A stretch of 64,000 nucleotides of DNA from Ligustrum vulgare (lineage: Eukaryota; Streptophyta; Magnoliopsida; Lamiales; Oleaceae), in contig OY743190.1 of the NCBI GenBank assembly GCA_963555705.1, forward strand, positions 18,235,491 to 18,299,490, in the 5' to 3' direction. Shown here piece by piece: positions 1 to 10,430 of the stretch (positions are counted from its first letter, which is position 1; each line of letters starts with the position of its first letter). The notes under the pieces were generated by a model. It searched no databases and had not been told where the DNA came from. It saw nothing but the letters and a program-made list of their open reading frames with translations. The position numbers were made by a program, and so were the translations under genes.

Positions 1-619
1 TTGGGGACCAAGTTGATCTACACTGAAAGTTGGAGGACCCAATTGTTAATAATCAAATGACGAAGCTGCCAGGTCAACCAAGTGATCGTGTGGTTAATCA
101 CAGGTCGCGTCCGCGAATCAAGACTAAAATCCAAGCCGAGAGTTTTCAAAGTCAACCACACGATCGCGTTGGGCCGACCCGGTGCGACCCGGTTCGGCCC
201 AAAAGCTGTTATACGCGGATCTACGCGATTTTGGATGTATTTTTGAGATATTTTGGGTATTTTTGAATCACTTTTTCCCTCCTTTTGAAGCAAGAAACCC
301 TAGCTCTCTTTCTCTCTTTGATTTTTCTTGCTTTTGTCTTGTAAGTTTCTCTTGCAATTATTAAGAAATTGTTGTGTATTCTAGATCAATACAATATTTG
401 CTCTAGGTTCTTGTTTAGGATAGAGATATACCTAAAACCCTAGATGACCCATTGAGCTATTTTCACAAAGGTTTAATCGACATAGAGATATAGTAGGTTA
501 ATGCCACTAATTAGGGTTGATTTCACTCGAGAGAGGTAATTGGCTAAGCTTGGAAAATCGGGTCTAACATGATTAATGAATTGCATTTCTATTTGCTTGT
601 GATAATTCAATTAGGTAAT
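1..619 (+). repeat. Athila-like 5' LTR, left part (starts before the window)
   Basis: Non-coding AT-rich DNA that continues after the inserted element at 620-3635 and ends just before an Athila-type primer binding site at 3909. The left edge of the LTR lies outside the window. The last five bases, gtaat (615-619), are the target site duplicated by the inserted element. No gene is seen here; short open frames have no recognisable content. Confidence 0.7.
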
Positions 620-1430
620 TGATGAGATTCGAAGCGCGGAAGAAACGCCGGAAAGTTCCGAACCCAGGTTGTGGTCGGACGGATGAATCATGTCCCGATA
701 TTCACGACGCGATGGCTTGACGATGCGGAATAAAGAACCACGACTTTCGAAACACCACAAGGATTTGCCCAATCTCCTTGATAAGTCTCTGATTTGAACG
801 CCACAAATATTCTCGCGAATATTTGATAAATTCGGGATGAACGCCACAAGATAATCAATCTTGATAAGTTTGAGTTTGTAATGTGAATCCACACATTAAA
901 CAATTGAAAAACATTCAATCTCTGTTTTATTTAATCATCAAAGTCTTTTTTACAATGAATGGAAAAAGCGTTTAAATAAGCACAAATAAAACCCTAGTCG
1001 CTAATCTACTCAAAATAGAATTCTAACTAACCTAAAATAGCTAAAAACTGATAAGGAAATAAAATATTTCGAAATCTTTAAACTCCACAGCGGCGCACGT
1101 CCAGAAGCAGTCTTACGGCCGTGAGTATCTTCATTTACGGCCGTAAATTGTGTAATTGAAATATGTTACGGCCGTGAATATTTTCGTTACGGCCGTAAGT
1201 CCCTTTTATCCGGTTTATGAAATATACAGAGAGCAGGTTACGGCCGTGAGCTTCAAAGTTACGGCCGTGACCAATTCCATCCATGGCCGTGATTTAATTT
1301 TTGGTTCTTTTCGATACGGTTTGATCTTCAAAGCTCGTCGAACCTGCTGAATTCTTGTTTTGGGTTGAATATTTAAATTTTCCCGTCAAGCCTGCTATGA
1401 CTCCTATTGTCGAGGGTCGGGATCACATCA
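620..1430 (-). repeat. 3' LTR of the 620-3635 element
   Basis: 811 bp, near-identical to 2825-3635. It holds a cluster of TACGGCCGT motifs at about 1117-1290, including near-palindromic copies. Differences from its partner are mostly transitions, for example tacggccgt here against tatggccgt at about 3444. Confidence 0.93.
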
Positions 1431-1535
1431 TACCCTCCTTCTTTAGGATGATTCGTCCCGAATCATAGCTTTGTTCCTGGTGTTTCACTTCACCACCTGG
1501 ATCAAACGGAAAATTTCTGCTTCCATGCCATAAGT

Positions 1536-2174
1536 TCAATAAATTGGAATCCTTTGATTTGCTAACACGGAAGAGTGGAGCTTGAACTTTCTTTGCCATT
1601 CGTAGTGTGGTTGAAGCTCCCAGTCATAATTAACCTGCAAAAAAGATTTAAACAAAATGGGGAGGGACATGTTAGCTTCATGAGGTACAAGGTATGGATC
1701 CTTGTATTCATGAAAAACCACCACCAACTCCACTTCTTGAACCACGAGGCTCTTCTCTTCGCCTCTTTCCTCCTTTGCAATTTCTTGTTCGATTTTTTTA
1801 TCTTCAAACTCAACCACATCTCCGACCTCCACATTTGAATCACCATGTTCATGTACTATCTCATCACTACCAAAATGTGGATCTTCCAATTCAAAGCTCA
1901 AAATTTGAACTTCTACCCCAACTTCTAATTCCTCATCATATTTTGGAGTTTGTTCACCTAACTCCATATTTTCAATTCCTACCACAAAGTTCGGGGTCTC
2001 TTCAACTAATTCATGCCTCAAGCCTCCCTCCTTCTTTTCAACATTCATATCCCGAGGCTCAACCATAACATGTATTTCACTCTCCTCTAACCATTTAATC
2101 ACCGCCTTTCGTTTCTCCTCCTTTTTTTGCAATTTCGCCAAATATTTTTTTTCTGCCTCCCGTTCACACCTCAA
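1536..2174 (-). CDS. Acidic hypothetical protein of a non-autonomous element
   Basis: An open frame of 212 codons between the LTRs. The product starts with a Lys/Glu/Arg-rich stretch and is then strongly acidic (many Glu, Asp and Val). It has no zinc knuckle, protease, RT or integrase motif. Upstream on the minus strand (2175 to about 2410) is a degenerate Lys/Glu-rich leader with stops that resembles the start of the gag-like ORF at 57725. It is probably a remnant of gag or of the acidic linker of this LTR family; I cannot assign a function. The coding call rests on open-frame length and position only. Confidence 0.45.
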   Translation of the reverse strand: MRCEREAEKKYLAKLQKKEEKRKAVIKWLEESEIHVMVEPRDMNVEKKEGGLRHELVEETPNFVVGIENMELGEQTPKYDEELEVGVEVQILSFELEDPHFGSDEIVHEHGDSNVEVGDVVEFEDKKIEQEIAKEERGEEKSLVVQEVELVVVFHEYKDPYLVPHEANMSLPILFKSFLQVNYDWELQPHYEWQRKFKLHSSVLANQRIPIY

Positions 2175-2807
2175 TTTTTCCTCATAAGTTTCTTTTTTGA
2201 AATTTCAAAATTGCTTTTGGATCAATCTCAGCTCCTCTCTTAACCCCGATTCCATCCCTAGGTTTAGGATCACGCCTATAATCACTACGATTTGCTTGAG
2301 ATCACCCCTTTTTCAATTTCCCTTCCCTTTCATCAAATTTATCCAACCTAACCAAAGCTTCATTCAAAAATCTCCACATACGATCTTTGGCGTTTTCATG
2401 GGAATTGGACATTGTGAAATTTTTTTGTGGAAGGACACAAAAAGATTAATAAAAACAAAGGATCAAGAAATTCAAGAAAGTGGTTCTTGAATAGACTCTT
2501 TTTTTTTTTTTTTTTGAATTTTAGGAATAAATAAAATAATAATTTTTTTTTTTTTTTTTATAAATCCGAAAATTCGACAACGAACACGACAAAACAAACA
2601 GAACTTAATTCGGATAAGAATTAAGCAAAACAAACACTTTTGAATTTTGTTGGATTTTTATATGGATCAAACAAAGAAAACGTTTACTGGCACGAAGAAC
2701 AAGAAAAGAAAGAAAAGAAAGACTCAACAACAAGATATGGATGATTTTTATGGGACTCGATGATAAACATAAAAATCAAACTGGATAGAAAAACCTGAAT
2801 TCAGAGT

Positions 2808-2822
2808 CCAGCTCTGATACCA
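2808..2822 (-). promoter_or_regulatory. Primer binding site (initiator Met tRNA type)
   Basis: The minus strand reads TGGTATCAGAGCTGG two bases inside the right LTR. This is the usual plant LTR-retrotransposon PBS and fixes the element's orientation. Confidence 0.9.
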
Positions 2823-2824
2823 AA

Positions 2825-3635
2825 TGATGAGATTCGAAGCGCGGAAGAAACGCCGGAAAGTTCCGAACCCAGGTTGTGGTCGGACGGATAAATCATGACC
2901 CGATATTCACGACGCGATGGCTCGACGATGCGGAATAAAGAACCACGACTTTCGAAACACCACAAGAATTTGCCCAATCTCCTTGATAAGTCTCTGATTT
3001 GAACGCCACAAATATTCTCGCGAATATTTGATAAATTCGGGATGAACGCCACAAGATAATCAATCTTGATAAGTTTGGGTTTGTAATGTGAATCCACACA
3101 TTAAACAATTGAAAAACATTCAATCTCTGTTTTATTTAATCATCAAAGTCTTTTTTACAATGAATGGAAAAAGCGTTTAAATAAGCACAAATAAAACCCT
3201 AGTCGCTAATCTACTCAAAATAGAATTCTAACTAACCTAAAATAGCTAAAAACTGATAAGGAAATAAAATATTTCGAAATCTTTAAACTCCACAGCGGCG
3301 CACGTCCAGAAGCAGTCTTACGGCCGTGAGTATCTTCATTTACGGCCGTAAATTGTGTAATTGAAATATGTTACGGCCGTGAATATTTTCGTTACGGCCG
3401 TAAGTCCCTTTTATCCGGTTTATGAAATATACAGAGAGCAGGTTATGGCCGTGAGCTTCAAAGTTACGGCCGTGACCAATTCCATCCATGGCCGTGATTT
3501 AATTTTTGGTTCTTTTCGATACGGTTTGATCTTCAAAGCTCGTCGAACCTGCTGAATTCTTGTTTTGGGTTGAATATTTAAATTTTCCCGTCAAGCCTGC
3601 TATGAATCCTATTGTCGAGGGTCCGGATCACATCA
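2825..3635 (-). repeat. 5' LTR of the 620-3635 element
   Basis: 811-bp partner of 620-1430 with the same TACGGCCGT cluster at about 3320-3500. It is followed by the duplicated target gtaat. Confidence 0.93.
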
Positions 3636-3902
3636 GTAATGGTCAAGTGGAATCAAGAATCCCAACACTCCTTCATCATCTATTCATCACCATTTTTCTA
3701 GTTATTTATTTACAATTGCAACTTTAATTCTAGTACGAGAACATTCCCAAACAAATCTTTATTGTGTGTGTTTCTTGTTAAAATTAATTATACTAGAGTG
3801 TAGTTGAAATAGAAAATCCTTGTGGGATCGATAAACCAGACTCAACTAGTCCACTATCACTTGTATGCAATTCGTACACTTGCGGTGTGTTTCTAGCGAA
3901 CA
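3636..3902 (+). repeat. Athila-like 5' LTR, right part
   Basis: Resumes the LTR interrupted at 620. It ends ...GCGAACA, as do the LTRs of the better-preserved Athila at 34062 and 62543, and is followed directly by the PBS region. Confidence 0.8.
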
Positions 3903-3908
3903 AGTTTT

Positions 3909-3926
3909 TGGCGCCGTTTCCGGGGA
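3909..3926 (+). promoter_or_regulatory. Athila-type primer binding site
   Basis: TGGCGCCGTTTCCGGGGA, seven bases after the LTR end. It matches in form the PBS at 34069 in the younger Athila and is typical of the lineage. Confidence 0.85.
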
Positions 3927-4066
3927 TTGTTTCTATTTAAATTACATTTTAGTAGATATTAGTTTTAACTATTGGTTACTTTTATTTCTTGTACAAACTT
4001 TCTTTTGTTTTGTTTTGTGTAAGAAATCTTCTAATTTCTTGTGTTGTTCTAGGTTGTTAATTGTGC

Positions 4067-5719
4067 ATGCGTCGAAGTAGAAGTCTTGATCTAGTTGAAA
4101 TAGATCCGGATATCGAGGGAAATTTTCGACGTAGGTTAAGGGAACAACGGGAAGCTAGGAGACAACTTCTTACTGGGATGGAAGGAGAAAGAGTTAACAT
4201 CGAGCTTAATGCTCCAGCTGCAATTCCTCCAAAGGGTGGAATCCCACCCGGTTTTGTTCCTCAAGCGGCTAGAGCTCAAGAGCCCGTTGTGAATGAAGAA
4301 GACATGCTTTTTAGAGATTTCATGAATCCTCCTATTGTCGAGAATCAATCAAGCATCGTCTATCCCTCCTATAATCATCCAAATTTTCAATTTCGGCCTG
4401 ATGTCATCAATTTATTCTCCAACACCATCTCATTCTATGGGAGGACCGATGAAAACCCACATGCCCATGTGGTATGGTTCCTAGAGATTTGTAGCAACTT
4501 CAACTATGAGGGTGTGAATGTGGAGGCAATCCGGATGAGGTTATTTGTACATACATTGAAAGATAAAGTAAGAGAATGGCTTGACACTTTGCCTCCGGGG
4601 AGCATCACGACTTGGGTGGAGTTTGTCCAAAGATTCACTACAAAATTTTTCCCACCATCTAGAGTTGCTAAACTCAAGCATGATATTACTACATTTCAAC
4701 AATTCTAGATGGAGAGCTTTCATGAAGCTTGGGAGAGATTCAAAGATATGCTTAGGAAGTGCCCAAATCATGGGATTACATTGAGGCAACAAGTCAACCA
4801 TTTCTATGCCGGGTTAACTCCTCCTTGCCGTTCAAATGTGGATTCATCCTCTAATGGGTCCATCAAGACAAAGAGCATTCGGGAGGCTTATGATTTGTTT
4901 GAGATCATGAGTGAACAAAGTACAATGTGGCCGGATAGAAATGCATCAAGGAGTTCTAGTGGTGCACGTGGGGGTGATGATTATGCACTTGTTTTGTCAA
5001 AGATTGATTCCTTAGCCAAGAAAGTGGAAGGGTTATCTACTTCAATCTCTCGACCTGTCAACATGGTTCAAGCCCCTTCGGTATGTGATATATGTGGGGC
5101 TAATCATCAAAGCTCCATGTGTCCATTGGTGGCAAGTGGATCTTCATCTACCAAGCAAGTTGCTTATGCTCAAAATTTCCAACGCCAAGGATTCAATCCA
5201 TATGCTCCTACATACAATCCCGATTGGAGAAATCATCATAATCTATCTTATGGCAACAATCACAATGTGTTGAATCCAAAGTCACAAGAGAAGAAAGAGG
5301 GATGGGAAGAGGCTATCACGAAGCTAGCAAATCATCAATTGCAATATCAAGAACGCAATGATGCCTCTTTGAAAAATTTGGAGAAGCAAGTGGGCCAAAT
5401 AGCTAAACTTCTCTCGAAAAGGCAACAAGGAGCTTTGCCTAGCAACACCGAGACAAATCCTAGGGAGAATGTTCAAGCTATTACAACAAGGAGCGGGGTG
5501 CAATTGCCCGAGATCACGACCCCACAACCAACAACTCAATCAAACAAGGCTCCCATTGAAAAAAATGAGCCTATTCAAGCATCCGAAAAAATTGTTGAAG
5601 TGCCAAAGGAAAGTGAGCCGGAAGCATCCACATCAAAGGCACCAACACTTGTGTCAAGTTGGCAGATCCTTCTATCATGGGATGAGCACCCCGAATTCCC
5701 GGGGAGTTTTCAGCCATAG
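4067..5719 (+). pseudogene. Athila-type gag, broken
   Basis: Starts at ATG 4067 (MRRSRSLDLVEIDPD). It runs through a retrotransposon gag domain (WLDTLPPGSI, FVQRFTTKFFPPSR) and is stopped by an in-frame TAG at 4706-4708. After the stop the same frame continues to 5719 through FHEAWERFKDMLRKCPNH and a zinc knuckle (CDICGANHQSSMC), then the ITTRSGVQLPEI segment that in this lineage precedes protease. The last ~25 codons are unrelated to gag and lie at the junction with the Tat-like remnant, so protease and pol are missing. Compare the gag at 34240, which has the same domains in the same order. Capsid precursor of a dead element. Confidence 0.85.
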
Positions 5720-6941
5720 GATTAGCTGACTGGGGATCTTCCCTGGGAATTATGCCTGGAGTGTCCGGGTCAGGTTACGCTTGATGATTGTTCTGTTGTT
5801 GAAGGGCTTGACGAGGTTCGCGGAGCTGCTGCTGAAGTTCGTTGAAATCTTCTCGACTAACAGGTTCATTGGCTGGAGTGGCCTCTGGGTTTTGTGATGA
5901 GATCCCAGTTGGGGAATCTCTTCGGACAACGCGGAATAACGACAATTAAAACCTAGGAAAGATCTAAATCAGATCTAACACGAAAATAACAAGAACACGA
6001 ATAAATACACGGAAATTAAAAGATAGATTTGACGGTAAAACCTTGACCTGACAATCACGACGCAATTAATGACGATGCGGATTGAAGAACCAAGATTGGT
6101 GAACACCACAAGGGTTGTCAATTCCTTGATAAGTTCGTTGGGTGAACGCCACAAAGAATGAATATTTGATAAGTTCGAAACAAAAGGGATAAACTCAACC
6201 TTTAACAAGAGAATCATCTCTCAATTTAATTCATAAACTCAAACTTTCTCTCTTGTGTACAATCATGGTAAAGAATATAAATAAGCAAAATAACCTAGTC
6301 GCTAATTTACTCAAAATAGAATTCTAATTAAACTAAAACACTAAATTAGGAAAATAACCTAAAAACTAAAAAGAAAATAAAATAATTGGAAAATTCCTGG
6401 AAAATCTGGCGTTGCTTATTTACGGCCGTGACGAACCCTTTTACGGCCGTAAAGGCCTTTCTGATTCAAAACTATGTTATTAGTTACGGTCGTGACGAAT
6501 TTCTTACGGCCGTGAAATGCCCCTGCTTTGAATGTTACGACCGTAACTTCCAGGCTTACGGCCGTAAGCCCCATTCTGCTGAAATTCTTCTTTTTTCTTC
6601 GATAATTGATTACGGCCGTGATTGTATAGGTTACGGCCGTGAATGCCCTCCCTTATGGCCGTAATGGATTTTCTACCCCAAGAACTTCGTTTACTCGGCT
6701 CGGCTTGATCTGTCCCTCTTCTCGGCCCGACTCCAACATGGAACTTGCTCCGTTTTGCACGTAGATCATTGTCATATTACCGATGGCTCGACTTCGCCCT
6801 TCAATGTCTGGTCCGGATCATATCATTTTGTTCTTCACCAACATCTTCAAGGGGTGGAGGATTTTCTTCCTCAACCGAAGTATTGGCCGGAAAAGGTTGA
6901 CCAGTGGATGCGGAGGGACGAGCTTGACGTCTATTAACCAT
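5680..6941 (-). pseudogene. Tat-like gag N-terminal fragment, interrupted
   Basis: ATG at 6941, 15 bases after the PBS. The product begins MVNRRQARPSASTGQ and continues as a Pro/Glu-rich stretch to 6831, where the solo LTR enters. Beyond the LTR (5889 leftwards) the frame resumes with a Gln-rich segment (FNELQQQLREPRQALQQQ) and then meets stops. This is the poorly conserved N-terminus of a gag; no capsid core, zinc knuckle or pol survives. Assignment to Tat rests on the PBS form and general character. Confidence 0.6.
5895..6825 (-). repeat. Solo LTR, TACGGCCGT family
   Basis: 931 bp, TGATGAG...TATCA, flanked by the 5-bp duplication ttttg (5890-5894 and 6826-6830). It shares ends and interior with the LTRs at 55287 and 58119 and has a TACGGCCGT cluster at about 6420-6665. 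With no partner LTR it is the product of LTR-LTR recombination. Confidence 0.92.
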
Positions 6942-6956
6942 GGCTGATTGTATCTC

Positions 6957-6974
6957 TTCCCACAGACGGTGCCA
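6957..6974 (-). promoter_or_regulatory. Tat-type primer binding site
   Basis: The minus strand reads TGGCACCGTCTGTGGGAA between the LTR-like segment and the gag start codon. Confidence 0.7.
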
Positions 6975-6976
6975 AT

Positions 6977-7720
6977 TGATGCTGTCAAAAATACTAACCT
7001 TGACGTGGTAGGATCTGATGATACTTGATTGCTGGAAAAAATCAATGAACTCGCCTTGGATGACCTGCAAAAAAGGCGAGGAGGATTCTTCCCGTCGCCC
7101 CTCCGGTGTGAGAATTAGTTTTCTGAAAAAAGGTAGAGAGAAAATATTTTGCTGGAAAACGTAAAGAATAATGGATGAATAATTCGTGATCAAAGAGACT
7201 GTATTTATAGGGCTAAAAAGCCATAACCTCTTTTGGTTAAGGTAAGAGTCCTTTTGATATAAACTTACTTTTTATGAAGAATTCCAATACTACAAGGAGT
7301 GATTTCCCCCTTTTTAGGAGGCTTCTTCGTGGGTTAGGAATCCTTTCTTACTTTGAGAGGCCCAAGAATGGAGGCCCATGGGCAAGGCCCATAGACAATG
7401 AATATCTAGAGTCCATCTTGTATCGGGTTATCCAGAGCGAAGTGACCGGGTTAAGCCGACCACCGTAACATTAAACGAACCGACCTTTAATAAGGTCGGG
7501 CATGACCCGACCTATGATAGAGGACAAGGTCGGGCTACAACTCTTGCATTGGGAAGATTCATACCTGATAAATTAAGAGGCCGGAAAATCTCATGGTCGG
7601 GATGTACCGACCCGGCGTATCCCAAATCAAAGGCCCACATTGAGATGACAAGAAAATAGTCGGATCACTTACCATCCTCAAAAACTCGGTTTTGTTTCTT
7701 TGCAGCTTCCGTTGTCATCC
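6977..7720 (-). repeat. Probable 5' LTR of the Tat-like remnant
   Basis: Starts TGATG next to the PBS. It contains a minus-strand TATA-like box (CCCTATAAATACAG, about 7198-7211) and several GGTCGGG-type repeats at 7490-7610. The right edge is approximate because no partner LTR or duplication was found. Confidence 0.5.
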
Positions 7721-8351
7721 TCCTTATGCGAAGTTCTCAGATATAATGATGTAATTTGTCAATCATGAATTCGAGGAATAGAGAATATCCCGCATGAGAT
7801 TTTATTCATTAAACTTAACGAGATATAAAGAACTGAAGTTAAACCTTCAATCAAAAAAAGTTGTAAATGTGACCATTGACCAGTCTTTATTGCAGGAAAT
7901 ATCATAAATAAATTTCTTCAAAATGAAGATTCCATTTCAAACATCATCTTCCAAATTCTGGTCACTATTTCTGAAGAGTTTTAATTGACATTACATAACG
8001 ACTTCCTATTTTCTAGTAGATAATGATGATAATTGTCAAAGTAGCATCATCTTAAAATCAGATGACACTATAAACAAATAAGGGAAAAATAAAATCTTAT
8101 TGTCCCGTACATGAGTAGCACAATTTAACTGGTCCAAAGTTCTGCATTGCATACCATTTTATAACTAAAGGAGGAAGTAAAGAGTCAACGTGAGGCTCAT
8201 ATGACAAAATAAAATGATAGCTGAGAACTAAAGTGAAGAAATGGCTGAGATTGCAAGAAACATCTCTTACAAAACTGCACTAAATAATTTTCAGCAGTTT
8301 TTCATGACTCATTCAAGCACATCACTTTGATGTACTTCAAATGACATCTAA

Positions 8352-8871
8352 GGCTGCGTTTGATAGCGAGAGTGGAATTTGGGTGGAAAGAAAATGAATT
8401 CCAGGAAATTGAATTCTAGGGAATTGAATTCCTGGGAATTTGAAGTTTAATGTGTTTGATTGGTTTAATTTTTTAGGTGGAAAAAGTAGGAAATTTTCCA
8501 ATTTTTTTTGTTTGATTGACATTATTTTCCATGAAAAATAAAGTAAAATTTATCTATTTTAATAAAAAAAAAATATATTTTTTTTATTTTTTCACACATT
8601 TGTACTTGATAATAATAATGTTAATTTTTAGAAAAAATTAAAATCAATTAACAACAACAAAAATGATCAAACGTAAAGAAAACTATATAAAATTTTCCAT
8701 GAAAAATAAAACCTCCACTCCTCCTAGGAAAACGAATTCATTCAAAACAAGGAAAATACCAAATTTCGAGACAAGTGGAAAAATGAATTCCATGAAAATC
8801 TTAGGCAACCAAACAGCGCAAAGCTGGAAAATCATATTTTCCATGGAAAAGAACGCATATCAAACGCACCC
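8352..8871. mobile_element. Tourist-like MITE (PIF/Harbinger type)
   Basis: The ends are inverted: GGCTGCGTTTGATAGC on the left, and GGGTGCGTTTGATATGC read from the right end on the minus strand. A TAA trinucleotide lies directly outside both ends (8349-8351 and 8872-8874), the usual target duplication of this superfamily. 520 bp, no coding capacity. The interior has repeated gaattcc and ttttcca motifs. Confidence 0.8.
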
Positions 8872-9132
8872 TAAGAGTAATCATCTTCACGTCAATACAT
8901 TATTGCAAGCAGACTACAGAGGAACATGAGCACTTCAGGCAAAGTTACTTCAATATGGATGGCAGGGAACCTGCCAGCCCAAAAAGTTTGTTGAGATTCA
9001 TCAATTCATAAGGTATTCCTCGAAGTTACGACAGATAGAAATACCTCCAAGTTACAACAGATAGAGCTCAGGAGTACCAATTTATGAGAAGTCCCCTAGT
9101 CTAGAGATTTGGTAAAGTGTCATTGTGAATAA

Positions 9133-9324
9133 GCCCATGTTTGATTCCCATTTAATTTTACCACATTTTTCTCTCTTCTTTTCGACCACACCTTTTATAA
9201 TAAAATAATTTTACAAGTAAATCATAATTCTTCCATACTTCTGAACCATGCATTCTCCAAAAAAATAACTAATCCAAAATACATTTTCCCCAAAACCTCA
9301 TTATAATGGGTCTCAAACAGGGGC
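9133..9324. mobile_element. Short Tourist-like MITE
   Basis: 192 bp. Left end GCCCATGTTTGATTCCCATT; right end read inwards GCCCCTGTTTGAGACCCATT. TAA flanks both sides (9130-9132 and 9325-9327). No coding capacity. Confidence 0.75.
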
Positions 9325-9571
9325 TAAATATTATAGTAGAAAAGCAACTATGAATGTACATATCTTAGACTAAAGTGCATCCAGTTCAATATCAGATGCT
9401 AATGGTTTAATTTTTATAAACGAGGTTGTAAGCATGTGCTTTCTAGAACATATTTTTCCTTTTTCCAGGCGTATGAGAAAATAATTTCGTGGAACCAATG
9501 GATAACTAAAGAATTGAGACCAAATGTGGTGACACAATGATGAAAGCCTTCATTCTCAACTCCAACGTTGA

Positions 9572-9755
9572 TTAGATGGAAAATTCCCTTCTTAATAGTT
9601 CAATTTTAGACAATTAGATGGAAAATTTCCTTCTTGATGGTTCAATTTAAGACAAATCTTGACACTCAGGTGCGGTTTTAAAATCATGGCCTGTTATGGA
9701 AATTTTCCTTCTTGTAATATTTCAATTTAAGACAATTCTAGACACTAAAATCAGG
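9572..9755 (+). repeat. Three degenerate direct repeats
   Basis: Three copies of a unit containing tggaaa, tttccttctt and ttcaattt-agacaa, spaced unevenly. No function apparent. Confidence 0.5.
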
Positions 9756-10430
9756 TTTGGCATCAGTCCCACCTTTGGCAGTAGTTAGGTCATTAAAGAA
9801 TAATCTTCCTGTTAAAGGTAAATGAAATATGGAACTCAACATTTCCGAAATGTGTTTTCTTAACATAATTTGAAGCATGAATTGATTGGTGCTGGGGGTA
9901 TAATCACTCCCATACTCTAAATATTCAGGCTTTCTGGATTCATTTGTTGCTTTGGATCACGAATCAAGCAGCCTACACCCAACCGAGTTCATTCCACTGT
10001 AGTGTTAAAATGTAATCTCACCACAACAAAATGCTCTGAGCCAATATTCCCGGAATCAACTGAGAAAGACTGAATATTCATAAACCAAAATGAAATCTTC
10101 GAAATAAATAAGACTGCAACTGGAAAAATAGATTTAGATATTATCATTTCAAAAAGGTCAGGCATACCGTAAATGATTTCAACACAATGCTTGTTCCAAT
10201 TAGTACTAAAATACACATATCCTAGTCAACGAAAATGAAGAAGAGTATAACAGTCCACATTCCAAAAATCACAAAGATTTTACAGTTACATTATGCTAGA
10301 TTCCTCAAAATACTTCAAACATTATTCTTTCGTCCCAACAAAATATTTTTTAATGCCAAATAAAGTAGCTTATACATCAATTATTTTTTATATACAAAAT
10401 TTTAAATAAACTCTTTCACCACATACATTT

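Larger units (their letters stand above)
620..3635 (-). mobile_element. Non-autonomous Ty3/gypsy-like LTR element
   Basis: Two 811-bp LTRs (620-1430 and 2825-3635) begin TGATGAG and end CATCA on the plus strand. They flank a 1.4-kb interior, and the element is bordered by the 5-bp duplication gtaat (615-619 and 3636-3640). The primer binding site at the right and the purine tract at the left (minus-strand AAGAAGGAGGG beside the LTR) show a minus-strand element. It has no reverse transcriptase or integrase, so it must have moved with proteins made elsewhere. It sits inside an Athila-like LTR. Confidence 0.93.
5680..7720 (-). mobile_element. Tat-like Ty3/gypsy remnant (LTR, PBS and gag start)
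   Basis: The minus strand has an LTR-like segment (about 7720 to 6977), a PBS of the form TGGCACCGTCTGTGGGAA (6974-6957) and a gag start at 6941. It is truncated on the left at about 5680 against the Athila gag and interrupted by a solo LTR at 5895-6825. The exact outer edges are not resolved. Confidence 0.65.
7721..10430. other. Non-coding region with MITEs
   Basis: No convincing gene on either strand. It holds two MITEs (8352-8871 and 9133-9324) and a short degenerate repeat array (9572-9755). The rest is AT-rich sequence I do not recognise. Confidence 0.6.

Noticed and set aside
1694..2068. Plus-strand frame of 124 codons opposite the acidic ORF
   Set aside because: Shadow of the biased Glu/Val-rich minus-strand sequence; Pro/Leu/His-rich without domain.
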